Shown here one piece after another: positions 24,704 to 32,246 of a stretch of 32,246 bases of DNA. The notes under the pieces are model-generated. The model did no database searches and was not told the origin of the DNA. It was given only the letters and a program-made list of their open reading frames with translations. A program made the position numbers and the translations under genes. Location of the stretch: contig JALXCG010000886.1 in assembly GCA_026991065.1 (NCBI GenBank), positions 1-32,246 on the forward strand, given 5' to 3'. The DNA is from Gemmatimonadota bacterium (lineage in GTDB: Bacteria > GCA-2686955). The stretch's first letter is position 1. Each line of letters begins with the position of its first letter.

Positions 24704-26068
24704 TCAGTGATTCACCAGGCCGAAAAGGATCGTAGCCAAACTGAAATAGAGCAGAATGCCAAGCACATCGTTGGCCGTCGTGATGAATGGACCGGTGGCC
24801 ACGGCCGGGTCGATACCGATGCGATCGAGAAGCAGCGGAAGGCTGGAGCCGATCACGGACGCGGAGCAACCAACCCCCAACATGGCCAAACCAACAACAA
24901 GCCCCATGCCGAGATCGTGAAACCACAAGAACGCAACCGACGCGGCCAGCGTCCCACACACCAAGCCAATGGTCATGCCGACTCGCAGTTCCCGCAAGAT
25001 CGGCCTCCATACGCCGGAATAGGAGAGATCGCCCGTCGTCATCGCACGAATGACGATGGTCGACGACTGAATCCCGATGTTGCCCCCGAGTGCCGCCACC
25101 GCCGGCACAAAGAACGCCAGCCCCAGGGCGAGTTTCAGTATGCCCGAAAACATCGACATGAAGTACCCGGATGTGAGCCCGCCGGCCAGCCCCACGATGA
25201 CCCACGGCAGACGCACTTGGGCGATGCGCAAAGCGGAACGCTCCGCTACCTCGCGACTGCTCGATCCGGCCATGCGAAGAATGTCCTCCGTGGCCTCGTC
25301 GGAGATCACATCAATCACATCGTCGAAAGTGACGCGCCCCACCAAGCGCCCGTCCGCATCCACCACCGGCAACGCAACCAGGTTGTAGCGAGCCATCAAT
25401 TGCGCCACCTCTTCCTGGTCCAGATCCACGTTGCAAGAGACCAGGGGTGCCTGAATCAAAGCCGACACCGGCGCATGCTTGGCGGCCGTCACCAGACGAT
25501 GCAGGGGCAAGCGCCCCACCAAGCGGCCTTCCTTGTCGATCACATAGACCACAAAGACATCGTCGTGCGGAGTCTGCAATCCACGCAATTGCCGGATCGC
25601 GTCCTCGGCGGTTGCGTCGAATGGAACCGTGACCACCTCCGGGGTCATGATGCCGCCGGCTGTGTCTTCGCCATAGTCCAGAAGCTTGGTGACGAGCTGC
25701 TTCTCCGGCTCGTCCAGATCTTCGAGCACCGCCCCGCGCTGGGTTTCGGAAAGAGCGCCGATCACATCCGCGGCGTCGTCCGCGGCCATGGTTTCTACCG
25801 CTTCGCTGATGCTCTCCGTGCTCATCTCTTCGAGCACATCTTCCATCGCCTGGTCGGAAAGCTCAGCCAGGGCATCTCCCGCCTCCTGCCCCTTGAGCGC
25901 ACTGAGGATTTGCGATCCATCCTCGGGAGAAACCGATTCGATCAGATCCGCAACATCTTCGGCATGCAAGGAAGCCAGCAGGGCGCGAAGCGCCGCAGGA
26001 TCACCTTGATCGAGAGCGTGACGGATTGCATCACGGGAGGGGGCGGGCGAGGGGGTCGTGCTGTCCAT
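24704..26068 (-). CDS. mgtE: Magnesium transporter MgtE
   Basis: A 454-residue Mg2+ channel/transporter. The N-terminal helical superfamily domain (residues about 10-130, LLASLHAEDVADLIESVSPEDGSQIL) is followed by two CBS domains (about 135-260, TAGGIMTPEVVTVP and YNLVALPVVDADGRLVG). Five C-terminal membrane helices include GGNIGIQSSTIVIRAM, with the conserved Asp in FITTANDVLG of the last helix near the pore. In characterised members the cytosolic domains sense Mg and close the pore. The gene follows the second CNNM gene by 32 nt, placing three cation-related genes in a row. Confidence 0.97.
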   Translation of the reverse strand: MDSTTPSPAPSRDAIRHALDQGDPAALRALLASLHAEDVADLIESVSPEDGSQILSALKGQEAGDALAELSDQAMEDVLEEMSTESISEAVETMAADDAADVIGALSETQRGAVLEDLDEPEKQLVTKLLDYGEDTAGGIMTPEVVTVPFDATAEDAIRQLRGLQTPHDDVFVVYVIDKEGRLVGRLPLHRLVTAAKHAPVSALIQAPLVSCNVDLDQEEVAQLMARYNLVALPVVDADGRLVGRVTFDDVIDVISDEATEDILRMAGSSSREVAERSALRIAQVRLPWVIVGLAGGLTSGYFMSMFSGILKLALGLAFFVPAVAALGGNIGIQSSTIVIRAMTTGDLSYSGVWRPILRELRVGMTIGLVCGTLAASVAFLWFHDLGMGLVVGLAMLGVGCSASVIGSSLPLLLDRIGIDPAVATGPFITTANDVLGILLYFSLATILFGLVNH

Positions 26069-26100
26069 CCGCCCAGCTTAGCGCACCCGGGACTCGGTAC

Positions 26101-27366
26101 TCAGCTGTTCATCGCCGCGGGACGCTCAATCCGCAGAAGTTGAACCGAGCGCTCATTCGATTTCGCGACCGTGATGCGCACATCCGCAACCGCCAGCGTT
26201 TCCCCTTTAATCGGAATGCGCCCCAACGAATCGATCACATAGCCAGCCAATGTCTCGTAATCGCCATCCGGCAGGATTAGGCCGATATGCTCTTCGAGAG
26301 CATCCACATCAATTTGCCCGTTGGCCATCCAAACGCCTTTGCCGACCGGGCGCAAGAGATCATCGGGAACATCGTGCTCATCGCGGATGTCGCCGACCAG
26401 CAACTCAAGAAGATCTTCCAGGGTCACAATCCCCTCGGTGCCTCCGTGCTCATCCAGCACAACCGCCAGGTGCTCGCGCCGTGCCCGAAGCTCCTCAAGC
26501 AGCTGCGCAGCCTTTTTTTGCTCGGGGACAAAAGGAACACTGCGCAGGTTCTCGCGGAGCCGAATCGGCCCCTTGCGCGACGCCAAAAGCAGATCCGACG
26601 CATGAACGACGCCGATGATATGGTCGATATCGCCCTGGTAGACCGGCAGACGCGAAAAGCGCCCGCTCGACAGCACATCCAGAATCTCCTCTTCACTGAC
26701 GTCGATGTCTATCCCCACGACCCGGGTGCGAGGCGTCAGAGCCTCTTTCACCGTGGTCTGACGAAACTCCAGAATGCCGGAGATGATCTTCTCCTCTTCA
26801 TCAACGGCCCCGGTGTCATCTTGTGGGCTGAGCAGATCCACCACATCTTCCCGGCGCAGGGTCGGCCGTGACATCTTGGTAGGCAGGCGCAACAGCTTGC
26901 GCACGCCCCGCGAAAGCAGTTCCACCACCCACGCCACTGGATGCAACGCCCAGTGCGCCACGCGCAACGGTCCGATGGTCCAGAGAGATGTGCGATTCGG
27001 ATAGTGGCTGGCGATCGACTTGGGAATGATCTCCGCGAAGATCAAAAGCGCCGGCGTCACCACCGCAACATCGATCAGGTGCACCATTGCTTCCGCATTG
27101 CTCTGTTCGCCCAGATTGCGTTCAAGCAGATAGGCCGCCAATGCCGTGACCGCGACAATCGCGATGTTGTTGCCGACCAGAGTCGTGGTCAGGAAGCTCT
27201 GCGGATCTTCGGTATAGGTCTCAATCGCTCTCGCCAAACGTGCGCGCCGCCCCTTGCCCTCGGCCCAGGCGCGGATGCGCAATCGATTGTGACTGGTAAA
27301 CGCGGTTTCCGCACCGGAGAAAAAGAAGGCCGCGGCAAACGCAAAGGCGATCAGCAGGATAATCAT
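26101..27366 (-). CDS. CNNM/CorC-HlyC family transporter, copy 2
   Basis: 421 residues. An N-terminal CNNM (DUF21) membrane domain begins IILLIAFAFAAAFFFSGAETAFTSHNRLRI and has several helices up to about residue 170. A CBS pair follows (about 195-325; PRTRVVGIDIDVSEEEIL and AVVLDEHGGTEGIVTLEDLLE), then a C-terminal CorC_HlyC domain (about 335-415; DGDYETLAGYVIDSLGRIPIKGE). Family members are implicated in Mg or other divalent cation efflux. The ATG overlaps the TGA of copy 1 by 4 bp. It shares the architecture of copy 1, so the two arose by duplication, but they are clearly diverged. Confidence 0.94.
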   Translation of the reverse strand: MIILLIAFAFAAAFFFSGAETAFTSHNRLRIRAWAEGKGRRARLARAIETYTEDPQSFLTTTLVGNNIAIVAVTALAAYLLERNLGEQSNAEAMVHLIDVAVVTPALLIFAEIIPKSIASHYPNRTSLWTIGPLRVAHWALHPVAWVVELLSRGVRKLLRLPTKMSRPTLRREDVVDLLSPQDDTGAVDEEEKIISGILEFRQTTVKEALTPRTRVVGIDIDVSEEEILDVLSSGRFSRLPVYQGDIDHIIGVVHASDLLLASRKGPIRLRENLRSVPFVPEQKKAAQLLEELRARREHLAVVLDEHGGTEGIVTLEDLLELLVGDIRDEHDVPDDLLRPVGKGVWMANGQIDVDALEEHIGLILPDGDYETLAGYVIDSLGRIPIKGETLAVADVRITVAKSNERSVQLLRIERPAAMNS

Positions 27367-28724
27367 GCTCCCTCTCCCTCGGCGGGAATGGCCCCTTTCA
27401 CTTCTGCCGCCTCCACCTCTTTGGCCATCTTCGTGGCCCCATCCGCGGCGGAAGGCAATGGATGGTCCTCCGGTAGAACAATTCGCACGCGGCGAATCCG
27501 ATTGCGCACCACTCGCTCGACCGTAAGAGTCAGCCCGCGCACCGTAATCGTTCGGCCCACCCGCGGAATCTCACCGATCTGATCAAGGATCAATCCCCCG
27601 AGCGTGTTGTACCCATCACCCTCCAGATCCACGCCGACCAACTCCGAGAGATCATCCACATTCATTCGCCCGTCCCCAATGATGGTCCGCGAATTGACCA
27701 CCTCGTGAAGAACCTCCTCGCGGTCGTGCTCATCCCATATCTCACCAACCAACTCCTCGAGAATGTCTTCAAGAGTCACGATGCCGGAGGTGCCCCCATA
27801 CTCATCCACAACCACCGCCATCTGCGTATTTCGCTTGCGCAAGGACTCCAGCAGATCGAGAACATTCATCGCCTCGGGCACAAAATATGCGCGGCGCACC
27901 ATGCGCTCCAGCCTGAACTCCTCTTCGCGGTGAATGAAGCGCAGCAGATCCTTCGCATGAACAACACCGATCACTTGATCGATCGATTCGCGATAAACCG
28001 GCATCCGCGAGAAGCGTGTCGCCGCCAACAGATCGAGCAGTTCCGCGTGCCCGGTCGAGACCTCGACCGCGGTTACGTCGAGCCGCGGAACCATAATCTC
28101 GCGCACCAGCGTGCTGGTCAGCTCAACCGCGGAATCCAGGAGTTTCCGCTCCCCGGCATCGATCAACCCCTCCTCGTCACTGAGGCGCAGAACCGTGCGC
28201 TTCTCTTCCGTCGAAGCCGACGTAGCCGCGGGCGCCAACTCACCGAAACGGGTCAAATGATAGAGAACACTGATGAGCGGGGCGGTAAAACGAAAGAAGA
28301 TCCGAACGGCCGGCACAGTGACCGACGCGAAGCGACCGGCGTTGGCCAGGGCAACCGACTTCGGCGTGACTTCGCCCAAAACCAGAAGAACCAACGGCAT
28401 CAAGACAACCGTCGCGGCAACCGCCACCCACGAGGGAAAATCGTAGAGGTCGCAGACCCGCAGGGCCAAGCCGACGGCCACCGAAGAGGCCGCGACATTC
28501 ACCAGGGTATTGCCGAGCAAAACGCCCACAAGAAAGCGCCGGGGATCGGCAACCAGCGAGCGGATGGCCGCACTCCGCTTGCTTCCGCCGGCCTCCTCCT
28601 CGTCATCCACGCCCATGGCCGAGAGTGTCATCAAGGCGGTTTCTGTTCCGCTGAAAACAGCGCTCAGTAGCAGCAGAACCACGATGCTAAAAAAACTCAG
28701 AAGCAGAGAGGCTCCGGTGCTCAA
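27363..28724 (-). CDS. CNNM/CorC-HlyC family transporter, copy 1
   Basis: 453 residues with the same three-part architecture as copy 2: CNNM membrane domain (about 5-180; LLLLSAVFSGTETALMTLSAMGV), CBS pair (about 205-330; PRLDVTAVEVSTGHAELLDLL and VVVDEYGGTSGIVTLEDILEELVGEIWDEHD), and CorC_HlyC domain (about 345-425). It has an Ala/Glu-rich tail. The start is a TTG that overlaps the ybeY stop as TTGA and is preceded by GAGAGG at 6 nt. Tight coupling to ybeY echoes the ybeY-corC (ybeX) linkage of Enterobacteria. Confidence 0.94.
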   Translation of the reverse strand: MSTGASLLLSFFSIVVLLLLSAVFSGTETALMTLSAMGVDDEEEAGGSKRSAAIRSLVADPRRFLVGVLLGNTLVNVAASSVAVGLALRVCDLYDFPSWVAVAATVVLMPLVLLVLGEVTPKSVALANAGRFASVTVPAVRIFFRFTAPLISVLYHLTRFGELAPAATSASTEEKRTVLRLSDEEGLIDAGERKLLDSAVELTSTLVREIMVPRLDVTAVEVSTGHAELLDLLAATRFSRMPVYRESIDQVIGVVHAKDLLRFIHREEEFRLERMVRRAYFVPEAMNVLDLLESLRKRNTQMAVVVDEYGGTSGIVTLEDILEELVGEIWDEHDREEVLHEVVNSRTIIGDGRMNVDDLSELVGVDLEGDGYNTLGGLILDQIGEIPRVGRTITVRGLTLTVERVVRNRIRRVRIVLPEDHPLPSAADGATKMAKEVEAAEVKGAIPAEGEGA

Positions 28725-29248
28725 GATCGCCTCTCCCCGCTCGGCCGGGCTGCGCGCCCGCGCTCGGCGCCCTCCCCCGGCTCATCCTGGTGAAGCGCCC
28801 ACCAGCGCCGCCAATACTGCTCCTCCAAGGGCTTCATCCGGGCGGCATCCTCGGCTTCGATGTGATCGAATCCCAGCAGATGGAGCGCACCGTGAATCAC
28901 CAGCCGGGCCACCTCCTCGGCGAGCGAAGCGCCATAGCGCTCCGCCTGTTCCCGCGCCCGCTGGAGAGAGATGTAGACCTCGCCGATGGGTGCCGCGGCG
29001 CGACACGCGTCGCCCACCGCCACACTCGCATCATCGAGCGGGAAAGAGATCACATCGGTCGCCCCCGCGCGCCCCCGAAACCGCTGGTTCAAATCGGCCA
29101 GCAGCTCGTCGTCCGCCAGGATCACGTCGATGCTTCGCTCCGGCGCCACCTCCCTGCCGCGCCGAACTTCCTCCAAAGCTGCCGCCGCAACCGCCTCCAA
29201 TCCCGGGGTGGCGAGGGTCCCAGCGGCGGCGGAGAGATGGACACTCAT
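28721..29248 (-). CDS. ybeY: rRNA maturation RNase YbeY
   Basis: 175-residue zinc endoribonuclease involved in 16S rRNA 3'-end maturation and ribosome quality control. The zinc motif HGALHLLGFDH places ligands at His119, His123 and His129. The preceding conserved segments are ATDVISFPL (63-71) and IGEVYISL (88-95). The C-terminal tail beyond about residue 150 is Glu/Arg-rich and longer than in E. coli. The ATG overlaps the TGA of the 7TM-HD gene by 4 bp. Confidence 0.96.
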   Translation of the reverse strand: MSVHLSAAAGTLATPGLEAVAAAALEEVRRGREVAPERSIDVILADDELLADLNQRFRGRAGATDVISFPLDDASVAVGDACRAAAPIGEVYISLQRAREQAERYGASLAEEVARLVIHGALHLLGFDHIEAEDAARMKPLEEQYWRRWWALHQDEPGEGAERGRAARPSGERRS

Positions 29249-31557
29249 GGACGCTCCTCGGTCGCGCCGGCGGCGCCGCTGGGACCGGCGGCATTGCCGC
29301 CCCCGGATGGCGCCCGGCCGGATCTTGTCGTGGGCTCCTCGTCGCGCCCGTTGCGGGCCTTCTTCGACTGCGCCTTGTCCATCTCTCGAATCGTCTCCTC
29401 ATCCGTTTCCGGATACTTGATGCGCACGTGGAAAGCACCGATCAGAATCGGCAAGAACGCCTGGCCAATGCGCCGCAGATCATCCAAAGTCAGGTTGGAC
29501 TGGTCCAGCTGTCCATTGGCGAACTTCTCCCGAATGGTTCGCTGCACCATCTGCTCCAGACGCAACGGCGTTGGGTCATCAAGAGAGCGAGATGCAGCCT
29601 CGACCGTATCAGCGATCATGACAATCGCGGTTTCCCTGCGCGACGGCTTGGGACCCGGATAACGGTAGTCATCCATTCGCACTTCGCCGTGCTTCTCGCT
29701 GGTCATCGCTTTGTTGTAGAAAAACGAGATTACGCTGGTCCCGTGGTGCTCCGGAATGAAGTCGATAATCACCTGGGGCAGCTTGTGTTCCCGGGCCATC
29801 TCGATGCCGACCTTCACGTGATTCTGGATCACCAGCGCCGACATCGATGGTGAAAGCTGATCGTGTTTGTTCCCGTTGCCCATCTGATTCTCAATGAAAT
29901 ACTCGGGCTTCGCCATCTTGCCCACATCGTGGAAATAGGCACCGACACGTGTCATCAGCGCATTCGCCCCAATCGCCGCGGCAGCCGCCTCGGAGAGACT
30001 CGCCACCTGAATCGAGTGGTGAAACGAGCCCGGCGCCCGCACCGCCAACTGGCGCAACAGAGGGTGGTTCAAGTCCGCGTATTCACTCAGCGTCAGATCG
30101 GTGGTCAAGCCAAACAGGCGCTCCAGCGCCGGCAGCAGAAAGAGTGCAACCAGAAACGAGATCACCACCGACACCGTCATCGTCAACAGTCGCTCAAAAG
30201 AGCGATGAAACGCCACCCCATACGCCTGATCGACCAGCAAAACCGTCACAATTCCGATGGCCGCGACAATGATGATGGAGCCGAAATAGGACGCCCGCCG
30301 GCGGATGTTGTTTACCGCGTATATCGTGGCCAGCGAGACCATCAGACCGACCAACGCAAAAAGCGCGGGGCCTTTGCTATAGAGCGCGATTGAATAGACC
30401 GTAACCACCGCCAGGATGATCGCAACCTGCGCATCGAGCAGAATGGTTGCCAGCAGCGGCGCCAGGATCACCGGAGACAACACATCTTCGAAACGCACGG
30501 AACCGGTGATCAGGGCGGACGGAAGAGCGGAACTCAAAAGGAGCACGCCCAGCAAAACCTGCTTCTTTCCGTCGGCGGCCAGGTCGGGACGATAGCGCCA
30601 GAGATACCCCCCGATCGCCCCGCCGACCAAGAGTGTAAAAACACCGGTCGTGGCCAGAATCTCCCGCACTCGATCCCACAACGTAGCCCCCCGATGAGAG
30701 CGCAGTTGAACTTCGCGGTAGGCCACCAGTTTTTGTGCTTGCAGCGGCGTCACCACCTCGTGCGCCCGCACAATCCTCTCCCCCGCCTTGACCGTCGCGA
30801 TCAGTGCGGTCACCTGAGCCTCCGCCTCCTGCGCGCGGCGCTCCGACTCCTCCGTATCGACCACCAGATTCGGCTCGGCAATCGCGCTGACCAGAGTGCG
30901 AACCAGGCGCTGCTCCTCCGGGTCATCGGTCAGTGCCGCCACCCGCCGGCCCACTTCGTAAACCAGCGCACTGGAGCGCAGCACATCGCTCCCGGAGGTC
31001 TCCTCGCCCCCCGCCCGGCGCACCACAATGGGCCGGTCGACACTGTCGATATCGGCACTAACGATCCCCTGCTCAAAAAGCTGCGCCACAACCCGATCGA
31101 CCAGTCGCCGCAGCCGCCGAGCCCGCGGCGTGTCGCCGGAAAATGCCCGCAGATCCTTCTCTGACAGACCGAAACTCCAGCGCCCCAGAGGCTCATTGCG
31201 ACCGAGCGCATCATAGAGAGCATCCAGGACCGCCCGCCGCTCGAACTCCACGCTCTCGCGATGCACCAAAACCAGTGGCGCCGTGGCACGAGCGCGCGCC
31301 CGTGCCTCGCGCAGCGCACTGGCACTCCGCATCACCTGGAAATCCTGCGTCGCAATCACGTCGCGATCGGCGATCTCGCCGGCACTGATCACCGGACACA
31401 GATCGACGCTCTCACCACGCGGGCGCACTGCCACCAAGAGCGCCACAACCACCAGAATGGTCGCCAGCGCATGCCAAAGAGGCGAATGAGCGGAGGCCGA
31501 GTTGGCGCGCTTGTCGCTACTCGACCGCCGCACGGGTTTTGGAGGTTTTGCTCGCAT
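29245..31557 (-). CDS. 7TM-HD domain phosphohydrolase, PgpH/YqfF type (probable c-di-AMP phosphodiesterase)
   Basis: 770 residues. After one N-terminal helix (about 28-45) comes an extracytoplasmic 7TMR-HDED domain (about 50-290), then seven helices (about 300-480), then a cytoplasmic HD domain. The metal-binding pattern is visible: His514 in SFHHSIQVA, His543-Asp544 in YFHDVGK, His580, His604-His605 in PEHHGTS, and Asp650. In Listeria PgpH this architecture degrades c-di-AMP in response to signals at the outer domain. The C-terminal 45 residues are Arg/Gly/Ala-rich and probably disordered. It lies between the phoH-like gene (18 nt) and ybeY (overlap), a widespread gene order. Confidence 0.95.
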   Translation of the reverse strand: MRAKPPKPVRRSSSDKRANSASAHSPLWHALATILVVVALLVAVRPRGESVDLCPVISAGEIADRDVIATQDFQVMRSASALREARARARATAPLVLVHRESVEFERRAVLDALYDALGRNEPLGRWSFGLSEKDLRAFSGDTPRARRLRRLVDRVVAQLFEQGIVSADIDSVDRPIVVRRAGGEETSGSDVLRSSALVYEVGRRVAALTDDPEEQRLVRTLVSAIAEPNLVVDTEESERRAQEAEAQVTALIATVKAGERIVRAHEVVTPLQAQKLVAYREVQLRSHRGATLWDRVREILATTGVFTLLVGGAIGGYLWRYRPDLAADGKKQVLLGVLLLSSALPSALITGSVRFEDVLSPVILAPLLATILLDAQVAIILAVVTVYSIALYSKGPALFALVGLMVSLATIYAVNNIRRRASYFGSIIIVAAIGIVTVLLVDQAYGVAFHRSFERLLTMTVSVVISFLVALFLLPALERLFGLTTDLTLSEYADLNHPLLRQLAVRAPGSFHHSIQVASLSEAAAAAIGANALMTRVGAYFHDVGKMAKPEYFIENQMGNGNKHDQLSPSMSALVIQNHVKVGIEMAREHKLPQVIIDFIPEHHGTSVISFFYNKAMTSEKHGEVRMDDYRYPGPKPSRRETAIVMIADTVEAASRSLDDPTPLRLEQMVQRTIREKFANGQLDQSNLTLDDLRRIGQAFLPILIGAFHVRIKYPETDEETIREMDKAQSKKARNGRDEEPTTRSGRAPSGGGNAAGPSGAAGATEERP

Positions 31558-31575
31558 TGCTGGCAGGGTAGCTTC

Positions 31576-32246
31576 CTAGTCCCTCGGCTCGGACAAAGAT
31601 GAGAGATCAGCGCGGGCAGACTGCTCCGCCCGCTCATATGCGCCCAGAATATGCCGAACCAGTGCATGCCGCACAACATCGGCGTCGCTGAATTCGACAA
31701 TCCCAATCTCGGCGATCGACGCCAGAATCGCCCGTGCGTGAATCAACCCCGAGCGGCTGCGATCCGGCAGATCCACCTGGGTCATATCCCCCGTGATGAT
31801 CGCCTTGGAACCATTGCCAAGACGCGTCAGGAACATCTTGATCTGCAAACGAGTTGCATTCTGCCCTTCATCAAGAATCACAAAACTGCGATTGAGTGTG
31901 CGCCCCCGCATATACGCCAGGGGAACCACCTCGATGGTACCGTTTTCCATGAGCTTGCGCACGCGCTCCATCGGCATCATATCGCCCAAAGCATCATAGA
32001 GCGGCCGCAGATAGGGATCGACCTTCTCCTGCATGTCGCCGGGCAGAAATCCCAGCGACTCACCGGCTTCCACCGCCGGTCGGGTCAAGACAATGCGCTC
32101 GACCTCCCGGCGCGTCAGTGCCTCCACCGCGCAAGCCACCGCCAGATACGTCTTACCGGTGCCCGCCGGCCCCACCCCAAGAACCACATCGTGGGTGCGG
32201 ATCGCATTTACATACTGCTGTTGCATCACCGTTTTCGGCACAACAC
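31576..32246 (-). CDS. phoH: PhoH-like ATPase, N-terminus cut by window edge
   Basis: At least 223 residues; the frame is open through the right edge, so the usual N-terminal KH-like region of about 100 residues lies outside the window. The visible part is the full P-loop domain: [13 protein letters not shown], Walker [34 protein letters not shown], Walker [11 protein letters not shown], and [10 protein letters not shown]. An internal GTG at 32241 is probably not the real start, because homologs extend further. The family is an RNA-linked ATPase usually encoded next to ybeY, as here. Confidence 0.96.
   Translation of the reverse strand, partial: VVPKTVMQQQYVNAIRTHDVVLGVGPAGTGKTYLAVACAVEALTRREVERIVLTRPAVEAGESLGFLPGDMQEKVDPYLRPLYDALGDMMPMERVRKLMENGTIEVVPLAYMRGRTLNRSFVILDEGQNATRLQIKMFLTRLGNGSKAIITGDMTQVDLPDRSRSGLIHARAILASIAEIGIVEFSDADVVRHALVRHILGAYERAEQSARADLSSLSEPRD

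Noticed and set aside
24536-26143. 535-codon open frame on the plus strand
   Set aside because: Antisense to mgtE and recO; His/Arg/Gln-rich shadow produced by high GC codon bias.
27705-28670. 321-codon open frame on the plus strand
   Set aside because: Antisense to CNNM copy 1; no recognisable domain.
28510-29853. 447-codon open frame on the plus strand
   Set aside because: Antisense to the CNNM, ybeY and 7TM-HD genes, all with clear motifs; Pro/Arg-rich shadow.

Overview
The window is a dense stretch of bacterial chromosome (GC roughly 58-60 %, estimated by eye) read almost entirely on the minus strand; only one gene (DUF72 family) lies on the plus strand. Two secreted proteins carry C-terminal FlgD-like Ig modules (one with a PNPFNP motif), and there is a parallel beta-helix protein, several ATGA overlaps and many GTG/TTG starts. 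This suggests an uncultivated FCB-superphylum lineage of the Eisenbacteria/Krumholzibacteriota/Latescibacteria type. The placement is inferred from protein style, not from a marker gene search.

Layout, from right to left in the direction of transcription. (1) 32246-21902: a packed operon-like run of phoH-like ATPase (cut by the window edge), 7TM-HD phosphohydrolase (PgpH type), ybeY, two tandem CNNM/CorC-HlyC proteins, mgtE, recO and a secreted FlgD-domain protein. It combines RNA maturation, probable c-di-AMP turnover, divalent cation (Mg) transport and DNA repair. (2) 21094-21915: the lone plus-strand DUF72 gene, whose 3' end overlaps the convergent operon end by 14 bp. (3) 20901-19258: a secreted right-handed beta-helix protein with regularly spaced cysteines. 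(4) 18931-13624: tRNA-Leu(TAG), trigger factor, clpP, clpX, engB and a cysteine desulfurase. These are followed without a break by mnmA (to 12533) and an MA-type zinc peptidase (to 11482), so a protein quality-control block runs into a tRNA-thiolation block. (5) 11343-10710: four tRNA genes, Ser(TGA), Ser(GCT), Gln(CTG) and Glu(CTC), with two clear hairpin terminators and candidate promoters. (6) 10476-8333: an NTF2-like lipoprotein and a secreted five-bladed-propeller protein bracketed by two FlgD modules. (7) 8231-1: a strong sigma70-type promoter, a divergent polysaccharide deacetylase, pdxJ, secD, secF, an NTF2-like exported protein, and an 889-residue N-terminal fragment of a very large multi-sensor membrane protein that runs off the left edge.

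The most notable observations are a ClpP whose catalytic Asp position is Asn, the unusual multi-sensor membrane protein at the left edge, the propeller protein with FlgD modules at both ends, and the beta-helix with a cysteine ladder. No CRISPR array, insertion sequence, phage or defence locus was seen.
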